NCBI GenBank assembly: GCA_963969495.1
Contig: OZ018327.1
Span: forward strand, 35,203,175-35,267,174
Direction of reading: 5' to 3'
Origin: Ceratothoa steindachneri
Lineage: Eukaryota > Arthropoda > Malacostraca > Isopoda > Cymothoidae
DNA length: 64,000 nt
Shown piece by piece: positions 11,106 through 23,004 of the stretch (position 1 is the first letter of the stretch; each line of letters starts with the position of its first letter). The translations under genes and the position numbers were made by a program. A model generated the notes under the pieces. It had not been told where the DNA came from, did no database searches, and saw only the letters and a program-made list of their open reading frames with translations.

Positions 11106-11351
11106 TAAAAAAAAACAATTCTTGGTCGAGAATGAGGGAAAAGATCGTTTTAATAAAAAAATTACTTCAGTTAAAAAAAAAACGCGTATATTATTGTTTA
11201 AAATTAAACTGTTTTACTAAATATTGAGATAATTTAAATTTATAGTTAACATTTAAACTAATAACTTTCTTTTTCTCTCTTTCTTTCACTTTCTTTGTAG
11301 TAGTTGTTTTATGAAATCGAAATATGAAAAAGCAAGTGTTAATAAAACTAA
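11106..11351. other. AT-rich spacer
   Basis: No repeat or coding motif was recognised between the Merlin-like element and the GIY-YIG fragment. Confidence 0.5.
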
Positions 11352-11594
11352 TATAATAACTCTAAATATATTGGCATGACAACTACCACAATTTCAAGAC
11401 GTTTAACGATGCATCTGCAAAGCGGAGGACCTAAAGATCATATGGAAAGTGCCCATAACATTAATCTAACGAGAGATATTCTAGTTGGCAACATCGTAAT
11501 TAAAAAAAAAGGAAATGAAGCTAAGCTGAACATCTTAGAAGCCATTTTAATAAGCGAAGAAAGGCTAGCCATCAATAGTCAAGCGTTAAGCTGA
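11352..11594 (+). pseudogene. GIY-YIG-type endonuclease C-terminal fragment
   Basis: The frame opens after a stop at 11349 and reads YNNSKYIGMTTTTISRRL. The YIG core is followed by an Arg/Leu helix, then HMESAHNI, and ends in LNILEAILISEERLAINSQ before a stop at 11592-11594. YIG-x-T, the R-L helix and an ILEALLI...P-IN-Q tail are features of retroelement GIY-YIG nucleases such as the C-terminus of Penelope-like polyproteins. The N-terminal GIY half and all RT sequence are missing. It lies about 110 bp upstream of a LINE reverse transcriptase in the same direction, which may be chance juxtaposition. Confidence 0.5.
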
Positions 11595-11705
11595 AATCGA
11601 ACATTAAAGGTGTTTTAAAATTCCACTCACCGGATTGGCTCGTTTCCTCTAACGTTACAATCAACCAGGTGAAATAAATACCACCTAAAAACAGTTTTCT
11701 TTCAT

Positions 11706-12990
11706 GAACTGAAAGTGGCGAAGATGATATTCATACTCAAGGCGGGAATATCCCTAGATCAAGTGGGTAACTACCGCCCCGTCTCGCTGCTTGATTTCAT
11801 CATTAAGGTATTGGAAAAAATAATAAATAACAGACTGTCCAAATTCCCCGATGATAGTGGCCGAAGAAACAGTTGCCAATTTGGCTTCAGGAAAAACAGA
11901 AGCACGGAGATGGCCCTTGGAGTCATCCTTGAAAAGATAGCGAAAGCAAAGAGAGAAAAAATGAGCGTAGACATCGTATGCCGGGACTTGTCCAAGGCAT
12001 TTGACAAAGTATGGCAGAGAAGTATGCAACTCAAGATACTCAGATTAAGAATGAACAACCAGATCGAAAGGATTTTATGTGATTATGTAATGGAAGACGT
12101 GTTTATGTGGAAATAGGACGACATCAGGGAGAAATATTCGAGCTCACTGCGGATTTGCCCCAAGGCGGATGTCTGTGTCCATCTCTTTATTCAATCTACA
12201 CAGTAGATATACTACCACCAAGAAATGAAGGCTGCTTGAACATCCAATTTGCCGACGACGTCACTCAAATCATAGTTTGCCTCTACAGGAACGGCCCAAT
12301 GCAAGCTAGGATGACTGCAAAAGAGATAAGAAGCATTAATAGATACGAAGACAAATGGAAAATTAAAACCAAAAGCAATAAATTTAAAATGGTCTCCGTG
12401 TACAGGAGGAGCATCTCAGATGTATATGTAGAAGAACAGCGCTACATATACGACAAAGAATGTAAGGTGCTTAGCCTAACAATTAGGAAATCAGGTTATA
12501 AAAAGCACGTAACTGAGAGGGTAAATCGTTAGAAGTGCTGCCTGGCATTACTCTACAAGTTAGTTAACCTAAGCATGAAAACAAGAGAAAAAATTATCAA
12601 GTCATAGTACAGTCCGCGATTATTTATCCAACCATCGCGATGTACACGATCTCGAGAAGTAACTTATTAGGACTCCAAAAAGTCGAAAACAAAGCTATCT
12701 ACTTAATAACAAACACCAGAAGAGGAGAAAGAAGAAAACTAAAAGACCTGCACAGGGAGGCAAGGATAAAGCCACTTAACAGAATAATTGCAAAAAGAGC
12801 AAGGAAGGTCTTAGAAAAAAACACAGAATAAAGTAGGAGTTGAATTAAGCAATCAAATTGCCCAGATAGAAGGATGGAGATCACAGAGATTATTCCCAAG
12901 TTTCCCAAGGATAGATGTGGGAAGACTAGAAGACGAAGAAGAAATCTACACCTAGAGGAAGAGAATAATACTCGACGACGACTAAGAGTA
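11706..12990 (+). pseudogene. jockey-like LINE reverse transcriptase, 5'-truncated
   Basis: The first frame (11715-12116) contains NYRPVSLL, FRKNRSTEMAL and DLSKAFDKVW, which are RT fingers and motif A with its first catalytic Asp. A frameshift near 12110 moves to a second frame (12107-12532) with LPQGGCLCPSLYSIYTVDI and FADDVTQII (FADD at 12248-12259), which are motifs B and C. A later frame (12640-12831) has LQKVENKAIYLIT and HREARIKPLNRIIAKRA, typical of the C-terminal region of jockey-group LINEs. No endonuclease domain is present upstream. The copy is dead, with at least two frameshifts. Such enzymes copy the element's RNA at a nicked target. Confidence 0.85.
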
Positions 12991-13079
12991 ATTAATTAAC
13001 CGAAGCAACACCAGAGAATACCATATAGTCAATTATAACTAGAATAGGAATACGGAAGAATAGATAGAGAGATAGAAAC

Positions 13080-14544
13080 TGTCGTAGAATGACTCCCGAC
13101 GATATACCATATATCACTATTCGTTGAGGGAACTTCCTTAATTATCTCTAGAGTGCGTTTTTACTGTCTGGCGGCCGATATTATGTATCTTCAAAATGCT
13201 TAAGAAGTGGAACTGAGCTCAAGGATAATAATATTGCTATCATTAATAAAATAGAGTTTTATTAATAATAACTATCAGCAAACACAAAAACGGAAAATCT
13301 TGATAAACAGAATGGAAAGGGTCGTGGAGACTCGGGCTAATCCAAGGATTTAAGGGATCAAAAAAGGTAAAACAAATATGGAGTTAAAGAGATGGGATGG
13401 TTCGATAAACCATTTAAAGCACAGGATAGAATTGACAAATAAGGGATCAATACTCAAAAGGTGACGCTTGGCTTACGTAACTTCATTAGGGTGCAGTGGA
13501 AGGTACTTGAAGGAATATTCGGTCCGCTGGCGAGTTCCAGCCGAAGGGGGGGGATAAAAGGATCCTGACGTGGCGTCTTGGAAAGGAGAACCGTTACTCG
13601 ACGAACGGCTTGACGAACAATGGCTGTTCTAGGTTGTTCTCTTCTGAACAAAGGGGGGGATGAGAACCGTCTCTTGTCTACGGGCTCAAGAACAATGGCT
13701 GTTCTAATGTTGTTCTCCTTTGAACAACAGGGGGGGTGAGAACCGTTTCTTGGCGAAGGGCTCAAAACGAACAATGGCTGTTCTAATGTTGTTCTCCTTG
13801 AACAACAGGGGGGGATGAGAACCGTTTCTTGGCGAAGGGCTCAAAACGAACAATGGCTGTTCTAATGCTGTTCTCCTTGAACAACAGGGGGGGGATGAGA
13901 ACCGTTTCTTGGCGAAGGGCTCAAAACGAACAATGGCTGTTCTAATGCTGTTCTCCTTGAACAACAGGGGGGGGATGAGAACCGTTTCTTGGCGAAGGGC
14001 TCAAAACGAACAATGGCTGTTCTACGTAATGCTGTTCTCCTTGAACAACAGGGGGGGATGCCTTGGGGACTTGGCGTCACTAAAGGCTCGAACCTTTGGC
14101 ACTCAAGGAATATTGTCCTCCTTCTGGACAAGTGATGGTGAATCTCGAGGTCGAGGTCCCTTGGCGCACAAAGGGAGAGAGGGTCGTGGTGATGTTTCGC
14201 GACGAAAATCTGGATCTCCAATCTGATCTTAGTGGTAAAGTTTCCATATAAATAGCCAGGACATCTCCTTGGCGTGGGGGAGAATGGGGTGGAAGCTTCG
14301 AGGGAACGCACAGCCAAGCCGGGGAACAATGCCTTATCTGCCCATAAGCCTAACTCGATCTGGCGAGGTCGGCGTATGGGGGCGAACGGGGGGGTCGATA
14401 ACCTCCTTGTTTAAACATTGGCGTCCGGTAGCTGTTGATAAGACTCCAAGCCTCGAATCGAAGATGCACGTGGGTAGCCTCATGGTTTTAAATAAAATGT
14501 GATAGAAGTTGAAATGAATGCAGCTCTGAACTCGTTCTATCACA
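13080..14544 (-). repeat. 3' LTR (element on minus strand)
   Basis: It begins TGTCGTAGAATGACTCCC and ends CGTTCTATCACA in plus-strand view. Five units of about 78 bp (about 13690-14055) each contain GAACAATGGCTGTTCTAAT, GAACAACAG and a run of seven to nine G. The units make several short Arg/Ser/Pro frames that are not genes. Their G-runs could form G-quadruplexes, which is inference. Confidence 0.93.
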
Positions 14545-14559
14545 CCCCTCCATTCCAGG
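14545..14559 (-). other. polypurine tract
   Basis: Read on the minus strand, GGAATGGAGGGGTG abuts the TG of the 3' LTR. This is the position and composition expected of the primer for second-strand DNA synthesis. Confidence 0.75.
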
Positions 14560-14948
14560 GGAAGTTGTCACTTCGAAAAAAAAAGAGAGAAGGGACAACG
14601 ATAGAGCTCCGTTGTAGGGAACTCGTTTTCTTGTACCAACCGTATCTTCCTGCACCTAACTATTATTACCTCAATACATGATTATTTTGATCTTTAGATT
14701 ACAGGGGAAAATAACCTTTAATACAACTTAATAAAAAAAAAAGGCATGGAACAATGAAATGATATAAACTTAGTACATACGGGACAAAATAATTTATACG
14801 TAAATTAATAAGAACAAATATATATACATCAAAAAAATTAGACATTGAGCGTTACAAAATTCAGACATATACATTAATTAATTATATTACAAAAGAATCT
14901 TAAATTAAGTCGTACAAGACGGTATATACCTACATGGGGATACTAATC
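14560..14948 (-). other. untranslated 3' part of the LTR element interior
   Basis: About 390 bp of AT-rich sequence lie between the ORF stop and the polypurine tract. Integrase, which normally follows RNase H in Ty3/gypsy elements, is missing. I saw no remnant of its zinc-binding or DDE motifs here. Confidence 0.6.
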
Positions 14949-17105
14949 CTATGAATACAATTGTTCTACGCTATTCGGTAACGCATTCCTACTGAGTGCG
15001 TCAGCGACCTGGTTATCGGAACCTTTGATATAATTTATTTTAAATTGATACTCTTGCAAGAGTAAACTCCAGCGCATGATGCGGCCGTTTGAGTGTCTCA
15101 AATTCCTAATATAGGCTAACGGACGGTGGTCGGTTCCTATTTGAAAATCTTTACATATCAAGTACAGCTTGAATTTGTCTATGACCCAGATAATTGATAG
15201 AGCTATCTTTTCTCTAGTGGCATATCTCTTTCCGCGTGGTAATAATTGACGACTAGCATATGCAACTGGATGACTCGTTCTGTCATCCACGTATTGAAGG
15301 AGTACACCTCCAATGCCCTCGTTGATCACGTCGGTCTTAACCCCAAAAGATTTTTCCGGGTTGGGCAACTTAAAAATGGGGGCAGAAATGAACTTACTTT
15401 TGAGCTGATTAAAATGGGAAACAGCGACATCATTCCAACGTAAACGATCGGAGAAATTCTTTTCCTGAAGGGGGCATAGGGGGGCCGAAATTGCAGCGAA
15501 ATTCGGAACAAATCGCTGATAGGGAGAAGCTGATCCTAGGATCGATCTTAATGGCTTCTTTGTAATCGGGAGGGGCATGTCGGCGATTGCCTTAATCTTG
15601 TTCTCTTGGGGACCTGACTTGCTTTGTCCTATTTTGAAACCCAAATATTTGATGGTTTCGTGGGCAAACTGGCATTTGCTGGGGCCAATGGTGAGGCCAT
15701 TTTCACGCAGTTGCTCGAAAAGAGCTAATAGGGCGGGTAAATGGTGATTCCATTTAATTAGTTCTTGGAGCTGACTCTTCTGGCGTGGTGTTAGCTGCGC
15801 GTCACTATCCAGGTCAGAGGGTTCCAAAGACTTGCCTGGTAGGGAAGGAGGAGGGTAATCGGCATCAGGTTGGATGCACACTGTCTGGATTACCTTAAGG
15901 GACTCCGCGGGGCAATCCTCTTCAAGCGCCGATGCTTCGTCCAGTTCTACGAAGGTATCTCCATGGGCGCGTTGGGGGTTCTTTTTTTCTTGGGGTCCAG
16001 GGACAGTCTCCGTGTCCTTGTCTGGGGCCTTATCACCTAAGGGTTTTAGTGATTCACACTCCTCTTTTGCCGTCCTAAAGTCCTGGTTAGGGGTCTCCGA
16101 GAAATCGGACGGTATCGGGGTTCTGATGGGGACGGGCTCCTGGGCTTCTTTCTTATCTCGGCCTTGAGGAAGGGCGGCCTGAAACACAGGGTCGAAACTT
16201 ACTTGGGGGCTCTTTCCTATAAGTACGGAACAGAATTTTATTGGTGCTACAATGACTTCAGCCCAGCCATTATAATATTGACACTGCAGGTAACATCTAG
16301 CGACGGGGAATCGGTTCGCCCGCCCAAGTTGGTCATGTACCACCGCAAATTTTTCGTGGTTAGAGGCCACTGGGAGGAGTTCGTCGGACACGATGAAGCA
16401 CGTACATCCTGTGTCCCTGACGAGAGTCGATACTCGACAGCTGTCCACGCTGCCCTCCTCATATTTAAAAGTTCCCGATGAACTTTTACCAAAAACAAAA
16501 TTTACCTGGTGGCCTGACGGAGGGGGAGAAGTTTCTGCTTGGGTCTGCACCACCGGGGGAGCCGGGGTTGCATTAATCTGGTGAACTTGGTGGGCTGGTC
16601 CGCTCTTAAGCCTAGAATTTTGGGGGCAATTCCAGCTCATGTGGTTTTCTACACCACAGGTGAAGCATATGGTTGGTCGCTTCGGGAAGAGAGATGGAGG
16701 AGAAGTCTTAACGGGAGGTTTGGAGTCCCGTTGTTGGTTTTGGGGAAAGAAGTTTTGGGGTTTTACGGGGCTCGGAAACTTTGTCAGCTTTCCTGGGAAG
16801 GGGCGCGAATCCGTCCTTCTTTCTTCTCGTTGGATTACTCTTTCCCGTTCCTCTCTTTCTCTTTCTTTTTCTACCTTTTTTCTTTGAACTTCTGCTTTAA
16901 TCCGAGCTAATTCAATCTGAAGCTCAGCTTGTCTTATCCGTTCCCCTCTTTCTTCTCGTTGGATTTCTTTTTCTCGTTCTATTTCTCTTCTTTGCTCCTC
17001 TTGAATGTACTCAATTAGTTCTTTTCCGGAAAGTCCACAGGACTCTCCTTGCGCTTTAAAGATTTCAAACTGAGTCATCTTTGCACTTGGGGGCGCACTA
17101 GTCAA
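14949..17105 (-). CDS. fused Gag-protease-partial RT-RNase H polyprotein, 718 aa
   Basis: Domains in order are as follows. A charged Glu/Arg-rich coiled coil (about residues 30-97). A CCHC zinc knuckle, CFTCGVENHMSWNC (147-160), as in nucleocapsids. An aspartic protease with DTG at 231-233. An acidic linker. The end of the RT palm/thumb (LFEQLRENGLTIGPSKCQFA, about 462-481, then YLGFKIG). RNase H with TDVINEGIGGVLLQ, TREKIALSIIW and GTDHRPLAYI, ending in VADALSR just before the stop. RT fingers and the YxDD catalytic loop are absent. The junction near residue 457 joins pre-RT to post-YxDD sequence in frame. The capsid part of Gag is also short or missing, and integrase is absent. The protein cannot reverse-transcribe alone. 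The intact frame may reflect recent insertion or trans-mobilisation. Start: the first Met of the open frame. Confidence 0.85.
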   Translation of the reverse strand: MTSAPPSAKMTQFEIFKAQGESCGLSGKELIEYIQEEQRREIEREKEIQREERGERIRQAELQIELARIKAEVQRKKVEKEREREERERVIQREERRTDSRPFPGKLTKFPSPVKPQNFFPQNQQRDSKPPVKTSPPSLFPKRPTICFTCGVENHMSWNCPQNSRLKSGPAHQVHQINATPAPPVVQTQAETSPPPSGHQVNFVFGKSSSGTFKYEEGSVDSCRVSTLVRDTGCTCFIVSDELLPVASNHEKFAVVHDQLGRANRFPVARCYLQCQYYNGWAEVIVAPIKFCSVLIGKSPQVSFDPVFQAALPQGRDKKEAQEPVPIRTPIPSDFSETPNQDFRTAKEECESLKPLGDKAPDKDTETVPGPQEKKNPQRAHGDTFVELDEASALEEDCPAESLKVIQTVCIQPDADYPPPSLPGKSLEPSDLDSDAQLTPRQKSQLQELIKWNHHLPALLALFEQLRENGLTIGPSKCQFAHETIKYLGFKIGQSKSGPQENKIKAIADMPLPITKKPLRSILGSASPYQRFVPNFAAISAPLCPLQEKNFSDRLRWNDVAVSHFNQLKSKFISAPIFKLPNPEKSFGVKTDVINEGIGGVLLQYVDDRTSHPVAYASRQLLPRGKRYATREKIALSIIWVIDKFKLYLICKDFQIGTDHRPLAYIRNLRHSNGRIMRWSLLLQEYQFKINYIKGSDNQVADALSRNALPNSVEQLYS

Positions 17106-17446
17106 CCAACTAAAATTCCTCGCAACAAGAATTATGCCTCTATAGAATTAGCCTACCTAAATATGGGCACTGACCTATTCGTACTTGGTTTCTCAATCTA
17201 AATAACCACTGACTAAAATCACAAAAAAAAACAAACAAATTATTATAACCGTTCCTTGAGCTACTCCAGCTTCTTAAGTTTCAAAAAAAAGGGGATAGCA
17301 ATCGTTAAAACAAAAGGGAACTACTATATTCTATTATTATAACGAATAACACTATGCTTTACTCGACTGAGACCAGTGTTTGCAAAGATATAGCGTTAAA
17401 CCCCACACCTGACACCAAATTTAAATAGTATATATATATATATATA
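17106..17446 (-). promoter_or_regulatory. leader and primer-binding-site region
   Basis: Between the 5' LTR and the ORF the minus strand reads (TA)n, then ATTTGGTGTCAGGTGTGGGG. TGGTGTCAG next to the LTR is common in Ty3/gypsy elements at the tRNA primer site. Here a short TA tract (17429-17446) separates it from the LTR, probably by microsatellite growth. Which tRNA would prime cannot be settled by eye. Confidence 0.5.
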
Positions 17447-18910
17447 TGTCGTAGAATGACTCCCGACGATATACCATATATCACTATTCGTTGAGGGAAC
17501 TTCCTTAATTATCTCTAGAGTGCGTTTTTACTGTCTGGCGGCCGATATTATGTATCTTCAAAATGCTTAAGAAGTGGAACTGAGCTCAAGGATAATAATA
17601 TTGCTATCATTAATAAAATAGAGTTTTATTAATAATAACTATCAGCAAACACAAAAACGGAAAATATTGATAAACAGAATGGAAAGGGTCGTGGAGACTC
17701 GGGCTAATCCAAGGATTTAAGGGATCAAAAAAGGTAAAACAAATATGGAGTTAAAGAGATGGCATGGTTCGATAAACCATTTAAAGCACAGGATAGAATT
17801 GATAAATAAGGGATCAATACTCAAAAGGTGACGCTTGGCTTACGTAACTTCATTAGGGTGCAGTGGAAGGTACTTGAAGGAATATTCGGTCCGCTGGCGA
17901 GTTCCAGCCGAAGGGGGGGGATAAAAGGATCCTGACGTGGCGTCTTGGAAAGGAGAACCGTTACTCGACGAACGGCTTGACGAACAATGGCTGTTCTAGG
18001 TTGTTCTCTTCTGAACAAAGGGGGGGATGAGAACCGTCTCTTGTCTACGGGCTCAAGAACAATGGCTGTTCTAATGTTGTTCTCCTTTGAACAACAGGGG
18101 GGGTGAGAACCGTTTCTTGGCGAAGGGCTCAAAACGAACAATGGCTGTTCTAATGTTGTTCTCCTTGAACAACAGGGGGGGATGAGAACCGTTTCTTGGC
18201 GAAGGGCTCAAAATGAACAATGGCTGTTCTAATGCTGTTCTCCTTGAACAACAGGGGGGGGATGAGAACCGTTTCTTGGCGAAGGGCTCAAAACGAACAA
18301 TGGCTGTTCTAATGCTGTTCTCCTTGAACAACAGGGGGGGGATGAGAACCGTTTCTTGGCGAAGGGCTCAAAACGAACAATGGCTGTTCTAATGCTGTTC
18401 TCCTCGAACAACAGGGGGGGGATGCCTTGGGGACTTGGCGTCACTAAAGGCCCGAACCTTTGGCACTCAAGGAATATTGTCCTCCTTCTGGACAAGTGAT
18501 GGTGAATCACGAGGTCGAGGGCCCTTGGCGCACAAAGGGAGAGAGGGTCGTGGTGATGTTTCGCGACGAAAATCTGGATCTCCAATCTGATCTTAGTGGT
18601 AAAGTTTCCATATAAATAGCCAGGACATCTCCTTGGCGTGGGGGAGAATGGGGTGGAAGCTTCGAGGGAACGCACAGCCGAGCCGGGGAACAATGCCTTA
18701 TCTGCCCATAAGCCTAACTCGATCTGGCGAGGTCGGCGTATGGGGGCGAACGGGGGGGGGACGATAACCTCCTTGTTTAAACATTGGCGTCCGGTAGCTG
18801 TTGATAAGACTCCAAGCCTCGAATCGAAGATGCACGTGGGTAGCCTCATGGTTTTAAATAAAATGTGATAGAAGTTGAAATGAATGCAGCTCTGAACTCG
18901 TTCTATCACA
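17447..18910 (-). repeat. 5' LTR (element on minus strand)
   Basis: Near-identical to 13080-14544, including five internal units of about 78 bp (about 18060-18420). It should hold the promoter and polyadenylation signals of the element on the minus strand. Open frames of up to 226 codons within it are products of the tandem units and recur in the other LTR, so they are not listed as genes. Confidence 0.93.
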
Positions 18911-18915
18911 GAAAC

Positions 18916-19589
18916 CTACACCAGTTTTTAGTAAGAATATTTCTAATAACGGTTTGAACGCCTCATAAATACCAATACTACTTTCTAACTTTATCACGCT
19001 AGCTATACTACCTAAACTGGGCAGATATAAGCCTGACCTCCAGGCAATTAGCATCTCTTTGCAAACCACTTACTTCCTTCAGTCTTCAGCATCTATTCGG
19101 TTTTTTATTATCACATTCGCACATGGGACTCACAGTGAGACAAGCGACACATGGAGGTTCGGATTCCACGTTAAGCTGTAGGTCCCATGACTAACTAATT
19201 CCACTTTTGTCTTCGCTGTCCTATCCTAAAACCTTCTTTTTCCTCTCCCTCTCACTCCTAACCCACCGTACTCACATTGATTGGAGCCTACTTTGGCTCT
19301 ATACAGTGTGACTATGGGGGTCTATAAAGGAGTACCGGGCCTTCCCCCTCCTCCCTCTTTGGCCGCTCCATGAGCGCCAAGGGGGAACGGGGGAGGTTCA
19401 GAAGAGCTGTTCTTTGTCCCCCACCTCTCTTTTCATTTCATTTCATTTCACTCTGATTCCGACTCCACATTTCATTGGTAAAGGAGGAAACAATATATCA
19501 AGACGCTCCGAAGATGATCGAATAAGATCGTAAGCTCAACAATTTAGTTTGGTTTTTACCAAACCCATTCATTTAAAAGAGAGATGAAT
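18916..19589. other. unassigned, with a SINE-like block at about 19090-19450
   Basis: The stretch 19090-19450 has an imperfect B-box-like AGGTTCGGATTCC (about 19155), a GC-rich body and a tail of TTTCA pentamers (19432-19450), an architecture seen in some SINEs. No A box is convincing and no second copy occurs in the window. The rest shows no motif. Confidence 0.3.
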
Positions 19590-20960
<1,371 letters not shown>

Positions 20961-21500
20961 TATTTCATTATTAGTCGAGTGAACGTGACTCTAAAAGTTA
21001 CTATGTCGGTTCGTCGGTCAGTCGGTCAGATGGTAACCATTTTATTTTTTAATGAGTTTTTTGGTCATAACATCATAACTATTCGGCTGATTCTAACGGA
21101 ATTTGAAACTCTTATGTTGTTTTACACCCTTCTCCTAATGATATAATTGTCAAGGTCCTTCCAAGGTTAGTTCTTGAATTATTTGGCAATAACATCGTAA
21201 CTATTCGGCCTATTCTAACGGAATTTGAAACCCTTATGTTGTTTTACACCCTTCTCCGAATGATATAATTGTCAAGGTCCTTCTAAGGTTAGTTCTTGAA
21301 TTATTTGGCAATAACATCGTAACTATTCGGCCTATTCTAACGAAATTTGAAACCCTTATATTGTTTTTACATTCTCTTTCGAATGATATAATTGCCAAAG
21401 TCTTCCGAAGGTTAGTCCAGGAATCATTGAAAGTTTTTAAGGTTATAAGCCAGAATAATTGAGAGCACGCGACTTAGGTTTGTTGATCTTGTTAGTATCC
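20961..21500 (+). repeat. R1 dispersed repeat, about three monomers
   Basis: It opens with a unique head containing GTCGGTTCGTCGGTCAGTCG (about 21005-21024). Three monomers of about 118 bp follow (markers GGCAATAACATCGTAACTAT and TTATGTTGTTTTACACCC). It closes with the tail GAGCACGCGACTTAGGTTTG shared with the other two copies. Because it has both head and tail, this is the most complete R1 copy in the window. Confidence 0.85.
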
Positions 21501-21552
21501 ATGTGGGTTAACTACATCCCGCTGCCTAAATATCTTCCCTAAGTCTCCTTTT

Positions 21553-21630
21553 GACGCATGTGGACTGTAGCTATGTGCTTAGAGCGCTGGCCTGAAAAGC
21601 TAAAGCATTGGTTGGAATCCTCTAAATGGA
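21553..21630 (+). tRNA. tRNA-Phe(GAA)-like relic
   Basis: TAGCTATGTGCTTAGAGCGCTGG resembles a D-arm/A box. CCTGAAAAGC has the CU-GAA-AA layout of a Phe anticodon loop, and GGTTGGAATCC differs by one base from a B box. Stems are imperfect and the acceptor arm is not convincing, so this is a pseudogene or the head of a SINE rather than a working tRNA. Confidence 0.3.
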
Positions 21631-21639
21631 GTATTGAAG

Positions 21640-22102
21640 GAGGATCTCCACAATAGGATATAAAGGAGGTTCTAATGAAAAAAGTAGATATTGATTTTGT
21701 GAGTAAAAACGGAGGGTAAGAATAATAAAATATCCCATTGTCAAATGTTCTCACAGCTGAATTCCCCCGGACGGTTATATGAAATGGGTGGTTGGTTTAT
21801 TTGATGTTATGGGTGTTGTGAAGGAGGCCTTTTGTGGCCCTAGTAACCAAAAGGGGACCATTCGTCCAAAAAGCTGTGATTAATGAGGGTGTTGGAACCA
21901 TTTAGGGATTTCGATTCGTCGAGCAACACAAAGGAAGCGAGATTCCAGAAATCCTGGAGCCGCGTGAGAGTTGAAAGACAGACAGAGACAAATATACGAT
22001 AGAACAAACTGATGACATCTTAAACTATCGACAATGTATATACAGGGTGTCTAAATACTGCCCCCCCCCCCGATAGAAATTGCTATATTTTTGGAATACT
22101 AC

Positions 22103-22154
<52 letters not shown>

Positions 22155-22277
22155 CACACAATTGGAAAAGCCCAACATCCCTTCTTTGAGCGACCGAAAG
22201 CTATCGGCCCGTGTGGTTGGCGCGCAAACTAGCACGCATCTACTCCCAAGCTTAAACGCTTGATATCAGTATGTATG
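21640..22277. other. unassigned; solo TACAGGGTG end and (TA)n
   Basis: TATACAGGGTGTCTAAATAC at about 22042-22061 matches the terminal word of the TA-target elements at 9597 and 62145. No partner end was found before the (TA)n tract at 22104-22151, so it is a truncated end. The rest has no recognisable motif. Confidence 0.5.
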
Positions 22278-22379
22278 GAGAAGTGATAGACAGAAACAAG
22301 AGAAAAAAGATCCTACTGGAGCTGAACGCGAGAAAAATCAAAGAGAAAAACCCATTGCCCTACAATGGGCGACGGAATA

Positions 22380-23004
22380 ATCTATGAAACTACTCATATC
22401 AAATTCCTAGGCATCTTTATTGACAAAAATCTGAGTTTTAAGCAACATATTACGCATATCTCAACAAAACTATCAAAATTGATTGGAATATTATATAAAT
22501 AAAATAAGTTTCTTCCTAAATCTATTCTCCACTCTTTATATATGATAATGGTGCAACCTTACTTGACATATGGCATAGAGAGTTGGTATGGAAAATATCA
22601 AAATTATCTCAATAAATTAGTCCTATTACAGAAAAAAAGCCATTCGAGCCATCCATCAACTTGACTACAAAGAGCACACTAATCGATATTTTAAAGAATC
22701 CAGAATTATAAAATTAAATGATCTCTTTGTTTTTCAAACATCCTTATTCCTTTACAAAACAATAAAGTGTTCCTATAATAACTATATATTTAATATGTTA
22801 CAAACAGCTGATAATACCCATAATCACCAAACCCGCAATAGAACAAAATTTATTTCACCCTTGTATTCAAAATCAAAATCACAATGTAGCTTTCTGTACA
22901 AATCTATCAAAATATGGAATGGCTTGGACGACAATATCAAATCCCAAACCAATTTAGCTCAATTCAAAAAAGCTCTTAAAAACAATATAATTTCGGCTTA
23001 CTAA
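22380..23004 (+). pseudogene. LINE reverse transcriptase C-terminal region
   Basis: Read on the plus strand, THIKFLGIFIDKNLSFKQHI (about 22389-22448) is RT motif D/E-like. VQPYLTYGIESWYG and KKAIRAI follow, as in the thumb of non-LTR RTs. The end, HNHQTRNRTKF...SFLYKSIKIWNGL, closes at a stop at 23002-23004. One in-frame stop (about 22500) and one frameshift (about 22640) are visible. Fingers, palm and endonuclease are missing, so the copy is 5'-truncated, as usual for LINEs. The clade (CR1- or RTE-like) cannot be fixed by eye. Confidence 0.8.

Larger units (their letters stand above)
13080..18910 (-). mobile_element. complete Ty3/gypsy-like LTR retrotransposon, internally deleted
   Basis: Two LTRs of about 1465 bp (13080-14544 and 17447-18910) start with TG and end with CA in plus-strand view. 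They flank a 2.9-kb interior. A 5-bp target duplication, GAAAC, lies immediately outside (13075-13079 and 18911-18915). About a dozen differences between the LTRs are visible by eye, so insertion is fairly recent. The element reads on the minus strand: the 5' LTR is the right one. Then come a primer-binding-site-like TGGTGTCAGG region (minus strand, near 17410), one long ORF, and a purine-rich tract next to the left LTR. Integrase and the RT catalytic core are absent, so it would need enzymes from another element to move. Confidence 0.92.

Noticed and set aside
13454..14329. Arg/Ser/Pro frames of 86-155 codons, repeated at 17821-18909
   Set aside because: They lie in the LTRs, follow the 78-bp units, and run across LTR structure. 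They have no family motif.
15246..16910. Plus-strand frames of 63-123 codons
   Set aside because: These are antisense shadows of the 718-codon polyprotein on the minus strand.
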